Position numbers and translations under genes: made by a program
In this document: one piece after another, positions 36,271-46,962 of the stretch
How positions within the stretch are numbered: position 1 is the stretch's first letter
Layout: the number at the start of each line of letters is the position of its first letter
Notes under the pieces: model-generated
What the model saw: the letters and a program-made list of their open reading frames with translations, nothing else
Databases searched by the model: none
What the model was told of the DNA's origin: nothing
Assembly: GCA_019634365.1 (NCBI GenBank)
Contig: JAHQVM010000119.1
Location: 1 to 64,000 of the forward strand
From: Flavobacteriaceae bacterium
GTDB lineage: Bacteria; Bacteroidota; Bacteroidia; Flavobacteriales; Flavobacteriaceae
DNA: 64,000 nt
Direction: 5' to 3'

Positions 36271-38658
36271 TTACAATCGGACAATTTTAAATGTTTGTAC
36301 GGCATCTTCAGAGGATAACTTGAGCAAATAGACACCACTGGCTAGATTGCTGTAATCGATTTCCTGTGAACCGTTGCTTCTCAATTCACTACGAATGAGT
36401 TGTCCTTGTAAGTTGAATATCTCCACCGTATATTCTTGAATGGAAGAAGTAATATTCAAAACATCTTCCACGGGATTGGGATAAATACTAAAGGCCATTT
36501 GCGAAACTTCAGAAACGTCCAAGACATCTTCATTTACGACATTAATGGTAAGGTCATCAAAGTAAAAGCCATCCAAAGCCGTAAGAGGGCCACTCACGAA
36601 TTGGAAGCGTACCAAAATGCTTTCTCCAATGTATTCGGTTAAGTCAATTTCTTCCAAAACCCAATCGCTTCCTGGGTGGGTTCCGTCGTAAACCGGTTCC
36701 CCTTCGGGTTGGGTGCCACCCGCAACGCCCGCATTGGTGTAGATTCCGCACTGTGGAATCCAAGTCGAACCATTATCGGTAGATACTTCAAACTGCGCGT
36801 AATCTTCATCGTTCTCTATTCCCCATATGGCATAAAAATTGGCAGTGGCACCAATAGCGCCGGTCAAATCTACGGGGTCGGATAAGGTAATGCTCTTGTT
36901 CTGATTATTCCCGTATACGGTAAAGGGTGAATCGGTTATGGAGCTTGGTGCGGAAACAAAGAAAATATCATTCAGTCCCCATTCATTGGCGTCGAAGTTA
37001 TCGGTGGTACTTTCGCCCGGATCATAAAAGATGGGCTCTACCAATCCAAATCGTTTCTCAACCCGTTCCCGGGTCTCGTAAGTTCCATTGGAAACGACAA
37101 GTTCGAAAGCAATCAGATCCCCGGCTTGGGTTCCCGCTTCCAAGGTGTACTGAATATTTCCCGTAACCACTTCCATGGGGGCAAGTCCATCAAAGGACTG
37201 TGGGCTTCCAACTGTTGCAATATTGGTGGTTATAGGTTCCAGACTCAAGGTATAATCATGGCTGTCGGTCAATCCCAAACGCTTGAATTCAAATTCCTGA
37301 ATCACAATGGCTTCATTACCCACATAGGTGCTAAGTGATCTGTCGTAGATGTTCACGCCATTATTGGTCATTTTGGCAGCTGCGATATTTATGTACATCA
37401 TGTCCAGACAGGATGGGATGATTCGATCCATGGGCAACCAGAACTGATTCCCAATTTCCGGAAGTATCGAATAGATCTTGTTATGCGTTCCTACGGTTCC
37501 ATACATAAAATCATTCACGGCTCCCGATATACCATTGGTTTTTGTAAAGAAGTAATCGTTCCTCGAGGTCATTTCCTCCAAAAAGGCCAGATACAATTCG
37601 TGTTCTGGGGTAAAGGCGTCACCCGTATACCCAAAGGGGAAGAAAATACCATTCCCCCAACTGTGGTTGTTAAGCGCCATTACAAAATCATGCTGTTCGC
37701 AAAACCAACGTATGGCCTGATTCTCAACTTCGGAAAAAGGTGCGGGGCCATGATATACTTGACTGCCCGTATCATTAGAGGTTCCTTCTCCACCCCAAGT
37801 ATTGTTGGCAGGATCCCCACCAATATAATAGTCGTAGTTGCGGTTGTTATCCACACCATGCCCGTCCTTGCGGTTCTTTCTCCAAAAGCCTCCTCCATTG
37901 GGATCGGTGAGCTCATTGTATAGGTAACCATCGGGATTGATCACCGGCACGAAATACAATTCGGTATTATCAACGATCTCTCTTACCTCTTGGTTGGTTT
38001 CATAGTTCTCCAAAAGGTACCACATGAAAAACAGGTTTTGGGATAGGGAAGTGGGTTCCCGGGCATGGGTAATGGAGTTATACAGTACTTTGGGTTCTCC
38101 CTCTGTACTGGAGTTGGGATTGTCGCTAATCTTTACCCACTTAATAGGGTTACCTCCTATGGAAGGAGTCGTTGAATCATCGGGTTCCCCTTCGGTAAGA
38201 AAAGTTCCGATATCTGCAGGTGCTGTAATGAGATTGGGGTACAGGGCTACCATATCGTCCAATTCATCCAGAAATTCCTGATAGGTATAGTAACCACCCA
38301 TACTTCCAAAATTCCAATTATCCGGCACGGCATAGGCATCTTCACACAAGTTTGCATCCCGCTTTATGGTGACCATTTTATTATTTTGAAGAAAATAAGC
38401 CCGTGAGTCTTCGATTAGGATATCGACCGTAAAACCCGCTTCCCTTGCTTTTTGTACTTCAGAAATCGCAAAATCGCAAAGCACAAAATTCTCTTGAAAA
38501 TGAACACCATGATCTACCGGTATTCCTAGATTATGGAGTCTGTTGAGGTCACTGGGGCTTTCGAAGTGGATTTTTGCTCGCTGATGAATTTCTTGGACTT
38601 CTTGAGCTACAAGACCTACACTCCAAAACAACAGTACGATAATGCTAATTCTTTTCAT
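36271..38658 (-). CDS. M14 family zinc carboxypeptidase with T9SS C-terminal sorting domain
   Basis: 'YNSITHAREPTSLSQNLFFMWYLLENY', 'PVINPDGYLYNE', 'RKNRKDGHGVDNNRNYDYYIGGD'; CTD 'FSIYPNPVEDVLNITS...GVYLLKLSSEDAVQTFKIVRL'. Confidence 0.93.
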   Translation of the reverse strand: MKRISIIVLLFWSVGLVAQEVQEIHQRAKIHFESPSDLNRLHNLGIPVDHGVHFQENFVLCDFAISEVQKAREAGFTVDILIEDSRAYFLQNNKMVTIKRDANLCEDAYAVPDNWNFGSMGGYYTYQEFLDELDDMVALYPNLITAPADIGTFLTEGEPDDSTTPSIGGNPIKWVKISDNPNSSTEGEPKVLYNSITHAREPTSLSQNLFFMWYLLENYETNQEVREIVDNTELYFVPVINPDGYLYNELTDPNGGGFWRKNRKDGHGVDNNRNYDYYIGGDPANNTWGGEGTSNDTGSQVYHGPAPFSEVENQAIRWFCEQHDFVMALNNHSWGNGIFFPFGYTGDAFTPEHELYLAFLEEMTSRNDYFFTKTNGISGAVNDFMYGTVGTHNKIYSILPEIGNQFWLPMDRIIPSCLDMMYINIAAAKMTNNGVNIYDRSLSTYVGNEAIVIQEFEFKRLGLTDSHDYTLSLEPITTNIATVGSPQSFDGLAPMEVVTGNIQYTLEAGTQAGDLIAFELVVSNGTYETRERVEKRFGLVEPIFYDPGESTTDNFDANEWGLNDIFFVSAPSSITDSPFTVYGNNQNKSITLSDPVDLTGAIGATANFYAIWGIENDEDYAQFEVSTDNGSTWIPQCGIYTNAGVAGGTQPEGEPVYDGTHPGSDWVLEEIDLTEYIGESILVRFQFVSGPLTALDGFYFDDLTINVVNEDVLDVSEVSQMAFSIYPNPVEDVLNITSSIQEYTVEIFNLQGQLIRSELRSNGSQEIDYSNLASGVYLLKLSSEDAVQTFKIVRL

Positions 38659-38797
38659 ATTTCTTTTTCATATAATGAAGTATTGCTAAGGTACGGTATT
38701 TATGATGAAGGTAATAGGTTGGTAAACAATGGTTTGTCGTATTTTATAAATTCGAGATCTGGATTCGGTTATATTTGTTGCATAAAGTGATTCGAAT

Positions 38798-39250
38798 ATG
38801 ATATTCAGGGAAGCCACTAGAGAAGATGTCCCTTACATTGTTGAAATGATTGCCAATGACAAATTGGGTAAGTTACGGGAAGACTTTAAAGATCCCTTGC
38901 CACAGAAATATTACGATGCTTTTCAGAATATTTTGAAGGATTCCAATCAGGAACTGATTGTTTTGGAAAATGATCTCAAGGAAGTGATCGGAACCCTACA
39001 ATTATCCTTTTTGCAATACCTAACCTATCAGGGCGGTATCCGAGCCCAGATTGAGGCGGTTCGTATTCGTGAAGACCAGCGGGGAAAGGGAATAGGTGAA
39101 AAGCTGTTTACCTGGGCCATCAACAGGGCAAAGGAAAGGGGAGCCCACTTGTTGCAACTAACCACCGACAAAAAACGACCGGAGGCCCTAAGGTTTTACG
39201 AAAAGCTAGGGTTTAAAGCGAGTCATGAGGGATTGAAACTTCATTTTTAA
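38798..39250 (+). CDS. GNAT family N-acetyltransferase
   Basis: 'IEAVRIREDQRGKGIGEKLFTWAINRAKERGAHLLQLTTDKKRPEALRFYEKLGF'. Confidence 0.93.
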   Translation: MIFREATREDVPYIVEMIANDKLGKLREDFKDPLPQKYYDAFQNILKDSNQELIVLENDLKEVIGTLQLSFLQYLTYQGGIRAQIEAVRIREDQRGKGIGEKLFTWAINRAKERGAHLLQLTTDKKRPEALRFYEKLGFKASHEGLKLHF

Positions 39251-39309
39251 GAAACGAAAAAGGACCCCAAAACGGAGCCCTTCTTTTTCTAATTATTTAG
39301 GTATCCCTT

Positions 39310-41709
39310 TTACAGGCGAACTATTTTAAAGGTTTGTACGGTATCTTCTGAAGAAAGTTTCAATAAATAAACACCACTTGCAAAATTACTGTAGTCCAAT
39401 TCTTTGGATCCAGTTACATTCTTCTCCTGACTTACCAACTGCCCCTGCAAGTTGAATATTTCAACGGTATAATTGTCCAAAGGTGTCGTAATGCTCAAAA
39501 TATCTTCCACTGGATTTGGGTAGATACTGAATGCCTCTACCGTATTGTCTCCAATAGCCAATTGGCCGTCCACCACATTAATTTCAAGATCGTCGAAATA
39601 GAATCCGTCTTCCCTAACTGCACCATCCGATCTAAACTCGAAGCGTATCAAAATCGTTTCGCCCAAGTAGTCGCTCAAATCTATTTCTTCTTGCACCCAA
39701 GGAATCTGAGTGCCATCATACAAGGGTTCTCCCTCTGGTTGGAAGCCATTGTCACTTCCCGCATTGGTAAACTTTCCGCATTGGGGTTCCCAAGTATTTC
39801 CACCATCGATTGAAACCTCGAACTGTGCATAATCCCAATTATTTTCGATATCCCATCGGGCATAAAACGTGACATTCGCTCCGGCGGCATTGGTAAGGTC
39901 GACTGGATCACTAAGGGTAATGGTTTCATTAACATTGTTGGGATAGTTTCCAACAGGTGATTCGGTTATTGAGCTAGATGGTGAAACAAAGGTAGCATCT
40001 GTCGTACCCCAACCGTTATTATCGTAATTGTCGGTGGTGCTATCTCCAGGATCTTGAAAAATGGTGGATAATGCTCCAAATTTCTTGTTTACCAATAGGG
40101 TCGAGTCATAAGCTCCATTGTTCACGATCAATTCATAAACGATATCATCTCCGGATTCCACATTGCTATCCAAGGTGTAGGAAATGCTTCCATTGTCCCA
40201 ATCCAAAGCTTCCATTCCGGTAAAACTAACAGCAGTGCCAGAAGAGGCTATATTGGCCGAAACTGGATTGAGACTAACGGTAAAATCACCAGAACCCGAT
40301 AGGCCCAGACGACGAATATCGAAAGTCGCATCCACAGTGGTGTTGTCTCCAATGTATTGTGATGCTGTATCTGTTATGGCTGCATAATTGTTCACCATCT
40401 TTACTGATGTAAGGTTAAGATACATCATGCTTTTACAGATGCTCTCAATTTGGCTGGCCGGTGGCCAAAAGGAAGGGCCAATTTCTGGGGTAAAGGAATA
40501 CACTTTATTGTGGGTACCTACCGTACCATACATGAAATCGTCGCTAGTCCCAGCAGCTGGGTAAAGATCTGCCGAAATGATATTCGCAAATCCATTGCGT
40601 GAAACCAATTCTTCAGATACTCCTTGAAACAATTCATTTTCTGGAGTTGGAACCCCATCTGTATATCCATAAGGGTACAGTAAAAGGTTACCAGATGTAT
40701 GGTTATTGAACGCCATGACAAAGTCGTGATTCTCGACCATCCATTTCATGGCTTGATTTTCTACTTCAGAGAATGGTTCGGATCCGTGGTAGATATCACT
40801 GCCTGGATCGCTGGAAGTTCCTTCACCTCCCCAAACCGGATTACTGGGATCTCCATTGATATAGTAATCGTAATTTCGGTTGTTATCTACACCGTGTCCT
40901 CCTTTACGGTTCTTACGCCAAAAACCACCTCCATTGGGTTCATTCTTTTCGTTAAAGAGATAACCATCTGGATTGAGTACCGGCACGAAATACAATTCTG
41001 TATTGTCTACAATACTTTGCACCTCGGGATCACTGTCATAGTTTTCCAACAGATACCACATATAGAATATGAGTTGGGATAAGGATGCAGGTTCCCTGGC
41101 ATGGTGAATTGCCGTATATAATATTTTGGGCTCTCCTTCGGTAGAGGTATCGGGATTGTCGCTAATGCGCACCCATTGTATTCCGTTCCCTCCTATGGGA
41201 GGTGTGGTAGAAGAATCGGGTTGGCCTTCGGTAAGGAAATCATGAATGTTTTCTTTGGCTGTGATGAGATTGGGATAGGCTGCTTTCATCTCATCCAGTT
41301 CGTTCAACATTTCCTGATAAGTGAAATAGCCGCCCATGGAACCCTGGTGAAAATTCACTGGGGTTTGGTAATCATTCGATGTATCAGCACAACTTGGGTT
41401 ACTGAAACGGGAAGCCATTCCCAATTGTTCATTCTGTTGAAGGAAATGAGCCGTGGCATCTTCAATTAAGACCTCTACCTGAAATCCATTGGCTCGGGCG
41501 CGGTCCAATTCGGATACAGAGAATTCGGAAATAACGAAATGTCCTTTTTTGTGGATTCCGTGTTCCACGGGAATGTCTAAAGTGGCCAACCTCCTTAAAT
41601 CATCTTGTTGATTGAAAGAAATCTTAGCACGCTGGTAAATTTCGCGGACATCCTGTGAAAATCCTAAGACGGCAATCATTAGGAAACAGGCAAGTAAAAG
41701 TTTTTTCAT
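39310..41709 (-). CDS. M14 family zinc carboxypeptidase with T9SS C-terminal sorting domain (paralogue of 36271-38658)
   Basis: 'YTAIHHAREPASLSQLIFYMWYLLENY', 'GGHGVDNNRNYDYYINGD'; CTD '...GVYLLKLSSEDTVQTFKIVRL'. Confidence 0.93.
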   Translation of the reverse strand: MKKLLLACFLMIAVLGFSQDVREIYQRAKISFNQQDDLRRLATLDIPVEHGIHKKGHFVISEFSVSELDRARANGFQVEVLIEDATAHFLQQNEQLGMASRFSNPSCADTSNDYQTPVNFHQGSMGGYFTYQEMLNELDEMKAAYPNLITAKENIHDFLTEGQPDSSTTPPIGGNGIQWVRISDNPDTSTEGEPKILYTAIHHAREPASLSQLIFYMWYLLENYDSDPEVQSIVDNTELYFVPVLNPDGYLFNEKNEPNGGGFWRKNRKGGHGVDNNRNYDYYINGDPSNPVWGGEGTSSDPGSDIYHGSEPFSEVENQAMKWMVENHDFVMAFNNHTSGNLLLYPYGYTDGVPTPENELFQGVSEELVSRNGFANIISADLYPAAGTSDDFMYGTVGTHNKVYSFTPEIGPSFWPPASQIESICKSMMYLNLTSVKMVNNYAAITDTASQYIGDNTTVDATFDIRRLGLSGSGDFTVSLNPVSANIASSGTAVSFTGMEALDWDNGSISYTLDSNVESGDDIVYELIVNNGAYDSTLLVNKKFGALSTIFQDPGDSTTDNYDNNGWGTTDATFVSPSSSITESPVGNYPNNVNETITLSDPVDLTNAAGANVTFYARWDIENNWDYAQFEVSIDGGNTWEPQCGKFTNAGSDNGFQPEGEPLYDGTQIPWVQEEIDLSDYLGETILIRFEFRSDGAVREDGFYFDDLEINVVDGQLAIGDNTVEAFSIYPNPVEDILSITTPLDNYTVEIFNLQGQLVSQEKNVTGSKELDYSNFASGVYLLKLSSEDTVQTFKIVRL

Positions 41710-41826
41710 GTTGGGGTCAAGTAATATTTAGGTTCCAATCTATATGGTCTCAGAACGTAAATATAGCTTACATATTATAGAATATGAACCTGTATGAGAT
41801 TTTTATGACCCTATGTTATCAACAAT

Positions 41827-44800
41827 TTACTTGTTTTCCAACCATTTTCTGGCATTCACGAAGGCCTCCAGCCATGGGGAAACTTCATCCTTTCTATCGG
41901 TAGGGTAATTCGCCCAATTCCACTGGAACATAGATCGCTCGAAGTGAGGCATGGTTGCTAAATGGCGTCCACTGGCATCACAAATCATGGCGGTGTTGTA
42001 ATCACTTCCGTTGGGATTGGCAGGATATCCTTCATACCCATATTTCGCAACTATGTTATAGGCTGATTCCGGCATTGGGAGATTGAATTTTCCTTCTCCG
42101 TGACTCACCCAAATACCCAAGGTGCTTCCTGCCAACGAACCCAACATCACACTTGGGTTGTCTTGAATGGTAACACTGGTAAATACACTTTCGTGCTTTT
42201 GGGAATCGTTGTGGTGCATCTTGGCGAGTGACTCATGTTCTGGATTTATAAGATCCAATTCCAAGAACAATTGGCAACCATTACAGATTCCCACAGATAG
42301 GGTGTCTTCTCTGTTGAAGAAGTTTTTTAAAGCCGAATTGGCTTTTTCATTGTACAAGAAAGCACCTGCCCAGCCTTTTGCCGAACCGAGGACATCGCTA
42401 TTGGAAAAACCACCTACGGCGCCAATAAACTGAATGTCTTTTAAAGTTTCACGCCCCGATATAAGGTCGGTCATGTGAACGTCCTTTACATCGAATCCGG
42501 CAAGGTACATGGCATGTGCCATTTCACGTTCACTGTTACTTCCCTTTTCGCGGATGATGGCCGCCTTTATTTTTCTTTCTGAAGGTCTCCAATTTGCTGA
42601 TTCGGGAAGCTTTCCGGTAAAGTGGGAAGGGAAATCATATTGAAGGGGCTGCTGCTTGTAATTATCGTAACGTTCCTTGGACAGGTTTCCTGCCGTTTGT
42701 TTCCTATCCAACAGATAGGAAGTTTTGTACCACGTATCCCGGGTTTCGGAAACGGAAAGTTCCATGGATTCATTACCATTTTTAATGGTAAGTACATCAC
42801 CTTCCACCACGGCACCGATTTTATGGTATTCGATATTAGCTTGATTCAACACAGCTTCTACAACAACATCTTCGGAAGCCTGAAAAACAATTCCACTGTT
42901 TTCTGCAAAGAGCATTTTTACACTATCACTTTCCCCTAAACTGGAAAGATCTAAAAAGGCGCCCAAGTTAACATCGGCAAAGCACATTTCAAATAATGTG
43001 GTGATCAAACCACCAGAGGCTACATCATGCCCCGCTTTAATGTTATCCTTTTTAATCAATTCCTGTATTGCATTGAAAACGGAAGCCACATAGTTGGCAT
43101 CTTTTACCGTTGGGGTTTCGCTCCCTATGGCATTGCATACCTGTGCAAATGAAGAACCACCCAACTTAAATTCGTCTTGTGATACATTGATATAGTAGAT
43201 ACTTCCTCCTTTTTTCTGAAGCACGGGTTCTACCACCTTACTAATATCGCTGCAATGACCCGCTCCCGAAATAACGACAGTTCCAGGTGCTATGACCTCC
43301 TCATTTTTGTACTTCTGTTTCATGGATAGGGAATCCTTCCCCGTAGGTACATTAATTCCCAGACCAATGGCAAAGTCGCTCACTGCTTCCACCGCTTTGT
43401 ACAAACGGGCATCTTCGCCGGGATTGTTACAGGGCCACATCCAATTGGCAGAAAGGGAGACACTTTTTAGGCCGTCTTGCAAGGGAGCCCAAACAATATT
43501 GGTTAACGCTTCCGAAATTGAATTTCGGGAGCCAGCCACTGGATCTACCAAAGCAGATACTGGGGAATGCCCAATAGAGGTTGCCACCCCTTGATGGTTG
43601 TCATAATCGATCGCCATGACACCACAATTGTTCAAAGGTAATTGAAGTGGGCCAGCACATTGCTGCTTGGCCACGAGTCCACCCACACAACGGTCTACCT
43701 TATTGGTGAGCCAGTCTTTACAGGCTACCGCTTCTAATTGAAGCACCCTGTCTAAATAGGTTTTAAAATGATCTGCAGTGTATTCTGGGTTTTTATAGTT
43801 TCTAACGATGGAGGTATCATTCATTATGGTCTTGGGTGAGCTACCGAACATGTCTTCTAAGGCGAAATCCATGGGTTTGTCCCCGGTCTCTGCACTTTCA
43901 AAGCAGAAACGTCCGTCGCCAGTAACATCCCCCACCTGATACATGGGCGAGCGTTCCCGATCGGCCACACGTTGCAATAGATCGATATCTTTCTGTCCAA
44001 TGACCAATCCCATGCGTTCTTGGGATTCGTTTCCTATGAGTTCTTTGGCCGACAAGGTTGGATCACCCACCGGCAATGCATCCAAATTGATATGACCACC
44101 GGTTTCTTCCACCAATTCACTAAGACAATTTAAATGTCCGCCTGCTCCATGATCGTGAATGGATACAATGGGGTTTTCTTCACTTTCCACCAAGGCTCGC
44201 ACAGTATTGGCGGCTCTTTTCTGCATTTCGGGATTGGATCGCTGGATGGCGTTCAATTCGATCCCACTGGAGAATTCGCCTGTGTCCGCACTGGAAACAG
44301 CTGCTCCACCCATTCCGATTCTATAATTTTCACCACCTAAAATCACGACCTGATCCCCCGTTTCCGGTACATCCTTCAACGCCTGACTTTCTTTTCCATA
44401 TCCTACGCCACCGGCAAGCATAATTACTTTGTCGAATCCTAATTTTCTGGCGTCTTCTTCATGTTCGAAGGTGAGCACGGATCCTGCGATGAGAGGCTGC
44501 CCGAATTTATTTCCAAAGTCGGAAGCTCCATTACTCGCTTTAATGAGAATATCGATTGGGGTTTGATACAGCCATTCGCGTTCGTCCATGGCGTTCTCCC
44601 ATGGGCGGTTATCTTCCAATCGGGAGTAAGAGGTCATATAGACCGCCGTTCCCGCCAAAGGCAAGGATCCTTTTCCGCCGGCCAAACGATCACGTATTTC
44701 ACCACCACTTCCTGTTGCGGCACCGTTAAAGGGTTCTACGGTAGTCGGGAAGTTATGGGTTTCAGCTTTTAGCGAAAGCACACTATCGAAATCCTTTTTT

Positions 44801-45501
44801 TCGTAGAAATCGGGCTTGTCGGCACTTTTGGGTGCAAACTGGGTTGCCTTGGGTCCTTTTACAAAGGCGACATTGTCCTTGTATGCGGATACAATAGTAT
44901 TGGGATGTTCTTTCGATGTTTTCTTGATCAATTTGAATAGGGAAGAGGGCATCTCCTCTCCATCAATAACAAACGTACCATTGAAAATCTTATGACGGCA
45001 ATGCTCACTGTTTACCTGACTGAATCCAAAGACTTCACTATCGGTAAGTTTTCGATCCAATTTTTCTGAAAGCTGTTCTAAATATTCAATTTCATCATCA
45101 CTTAAGGCCAGTCCTTCCTGAAGGTTGTAAGCGGCAATATCATCTATTTCCAAAATAGACTCTGGTTGAATGTCTATGGTGTAGATATCCTGATCCAGCC
45201 GATGGTATTTTTGGGATAGCATGGGATCGAAGTCGGTAAAGCTTTCCAAAACATTTTGGAATTCCTCAATCCTAACAATACCCTGAATCCCCATATTCTG
45301 GGTAATTTCCACGGCATTGGTACTCCAAGGGGTAATCATGGCAGCTCGGGGTCCAATAAAAAAATCCGCGATTGCGGATTGGTCTATTTGGGGTTGGTTA
45401 CCGAATAACCATGATAATTTTTGTCTGTTTTCGTCAGTGATTTCTCCAGCGGTTTGGACTGCAAACACTTTGTTTTGTGCGTCTCCAAAAAAGTGAATCA
45501 T
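41827..45501 (-). CDS. purL: Phosphoribosylformylglycinamidine synthase
   Basis: Long single-chain FGAM synthase: 'GFSQVNSEHCRHKIFNG', 'SLKAETHNFPTTVEPFNGAATGSGGEIRD', C-terminal GATase 'GICNGCQLFLEL'. Confidence 0.95.
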   Translation of the reverse strand: MIHFFGDAQNKVFAVQTAGEITDENRQKLSWLFGNQPQIDQSAIADFFIGPRAAMITPWSTNAVEITQNMGIQGIVRIEEFQNVLESFTDFDPMLSQKYHRLDQDIYTIDIQPESILEIDDIAAYNLQEGLALSDDEIEYLEQLSEKLDRKLTDSEVFGFSQVNSEHCRHKIFNGTFVIDGEEMPSSLFKLIKKTSKEHPNTIVSAYKDNVAFVKGPKATQFAPKSADKPDFYEKKDFDSVLSLKAETHNFPTTVEPFNGAATGSGGEIRDRLAGGKGSLPLAGTAVYMTSYSRLEDNRPWENAMDEREWLYQTPIDILIKASNGASDFGNKFGQPLIAGSVLTFEHEEDARKLGFDKVIMLAGGVGYGKESQALKDVPETGDQVVILGGENYRIGMGGAAVSSADTGEFSSGIELNAIQRSNPEMQKRAANTVRALVESEENPIVSIHDHGAGGHLNCLSELVEETGGHINLDALPVGDPTLSAKELIGNESQERMGLVIGQKDIDLLQRVADRERSPMYQVGDVTGDGRFCFESAETGDKPMDFALEDMFGSSPKTIMNDTSIVRNYKNPEYTADHFKTYLDRVLQLEAVACKDWLTNKVDRCVGGLVAKQQCAGPLQLPLNNCGVMAIDYDNHQGVATSIGHSPVSALVDPVAGSRNSISEALTNIVWAPLQDGLKSVSLSANWMWPCNNPGEDARLYKAVEAVSDFAIGLGINVPTGKDSLSMKQKYKNEEVIAPGTVVISGAGHCSDISKVVEPVLQKKGGSIYYINVSQDEFKLGGSSFAQVCNAIGSETPTVKDANYVASVFNAIQELIKKDNIKAGHDVASGGLITTLFEMCFADVNLGAFLDLSSLGESDSVKMLFAENSGIVFQASEDVVVEAVLNQANIEYHKIGAVVEGDVLTIKNGNESMELSVSETRDTWYKTSYLLDRKQTAGNLSKERYDNYKQQPLQYDFPSHFTGKLPESANWRPSERKIKAAIIREKGSNSEREMAHAMYLAGFDVKDVHMTDLISGRETLKDIQFIGAVGGFSNSDVLGSAKGWAGAFLYNEKANSALKNFFNREDTLSVGICNGCQLFLELDLINPEHESLAKMHHNDSQKHESVFTSVTIQDNPSVMLGSLAGSTLGIWVSHGEGKFNLPMPESAYNIVAKYGYEGYPANPNGSDYNTAMICDASGRHLATMPHFERSMFQWNWANYPTDRKDEVSPWLEAFVNARKWLENK

Positions 45502-45601
45502 TGGTGTCTATTTTGAAAACGCAAAGGTATGCAAATTTGGCAAGATTAGCGACCGACTGCAATCGTTTTTGAACACAGTTTTGAACAATAGTCACGTTGG
45601 A

Positions 45602-46915
45602 TTACAGACTACAATCACCATTGGATATATCTTCAATAGTTGGATTGTATAGATTATCCCTAGAATCATATATCCCTCCAATTGTACCTTCATTTGCAAG
45701 GTGTACTAGTCCACAAAAATCGCCTAAAATCTGATTTTCAATAAAGCTAACATTATATGTGACGAGTTCTAGATTTACTAATCCATTTAGGTCATTTATC
45801 GCTGAATTTCCACTTACAATAATTTCATCACTACCTGTTATACTTTCCAATCCCACGATATTAATGAGGTTTACATTATCAATAACCCCACATTGTCCTA
45901 GATCATCTCCACCTAAATTGGATAGACCAGAAATGGAGGTCAAGGAAGTGTTGTTGCTAATACTTAATGCAGTCAATTCTCCCGTTGCATTAACAAAACC
46001 ATCTAAATTTTCTAACAGAGTGTTGTTGCGCATTATCAAACCTCCTTGAAAGTTATTTACATTGATTAGTTCATCAATATTTCTCACGCCTGTCATATCA
46101 TTTAAAAAAAAGCCGTCTTCTATGGATTTTAGATTTTCCAAACCTGATAAACTTTTAATTGATGGATTTTGTGCAAGATGAAGTACCCCGGGAATAGTGT
46201 CTAGTTTTGATAGACTCGAGATATCCGATAATTGTTCATTTACTGTGATCTTTAAAAGGCCTCCAATATATTTCAAGTTATCTAAACCATTAAGGGAGTT
46301 TAAATCGGGACTTCTATGAATAAAAATCCCATTATTAATTTTTTTTAATGCTAGCAATGGGGTAAGGTCGTTAACGTCGGTAACAGAAGAAATTGGCATT
46401 ATTTGTAATGCTCCAGTTATATGATCATAATTTTGAGAGCCGAAGTCATCAACATCTTGTTGTGAATTAAAAATGGCATTTCCAAGGAACGGATTTTCAA
46501 GTAGGTCCAAAAGTGCTATAGAAATATTTGCACTTCTTGTGACATTTCCGATTCTAGCCTCAATAGTGGCTGTGATGGTTTCCCTTGTTTCATAATCGAA
46601 TAAAGAAGCATTTGCCACAGAAATCATCCCAGAGCTGGTAATCTGAAGCGCTCCACTTGGGTTCTCACTGGCTATTGAAAAAGAGATTGACCCTTGATTC
46701 GTACTGGCCTCGATTTGGCCTAAAACAAAACCTGCATCTGGGTTTTCATTAATGGTTATGCTAAAATCCGAAATTGAAATTTCAACACTGGTTTCTTGAT
46801 CTTCACTCCCTGAGGAATCACCATCCGAGGAGCAGGATAGTAGCATGATTAAGAAACATAAAATTCCCCCTTTTAATAGTCCATTCATATTTTTAATTTC
46901 AAAATGCTTCTTCAA
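45602..46915 (-). CDS. Cadherin-like / receptor-L-domain-like lipoprotein
   Basis: Lipobox 'LIMLLSC'; 'ISITINENPDAGFVLGQIEAST..' cadherin-like; repeated 'LNSLNGLDNLKYIGGLLKI' L-domain units. Confidence 0.75.
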   Translation of the reverse strand: MKKHFEIKNMNGLLKGGILCFLIMLLSCSSDGDSSGSEDQETSVEISISDFSITINENPDAGFVLGQIEASTNQGSISFSIASENPSGALQITSSGMISVANASLFDYETRETITATIEARIGNVTRSANISIALLDLLENPFLGNAIFNSQQDVDDFGSQNYDHITGALQIMPISSVTDVNDLTPLLALKKINNGIFIHRSPDLNSLNGLDNLKYIGGLLKITVNEQLSDISSLSKLDTIPGVLHLAQNPSIKSLSGLENLKSIEDGFFLNDMTGVRNIDELINVNNFQGGLIMRNNTLLENLDGFVNATGELTALSISNNTSLTSISGLSNLGGDDLGQCGVIDNVNLINIVGLESITGSDEIIVSGNSAINDLNGLVNLELVTYNVSFIENQILGDFCGLVHLANEGTIGGIYDSRDNLYNPTIEDISNGDCSL

Positions 46916-46962
46916 TCATACAATGAAACCGAAAACCACAAATTAAAATTAATAAAAAAGAA

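Noticed and set aside
37483-37923. 146-aa + strand ORF (and 40699-41082 counterpart)
   Set aside because: Antisense to the conserved M14 catalytic region in both paralogues; similarity between the two shadow ORFs follows from sense-strand homology.
39255-39290. Possible terminator AAAAAGGACCCCAAAACGGAGCCCTTCTTTTT after GNAT gene
   Set aside because: Stem pairing is imperfect by eye; not confident enough to list as a feature.
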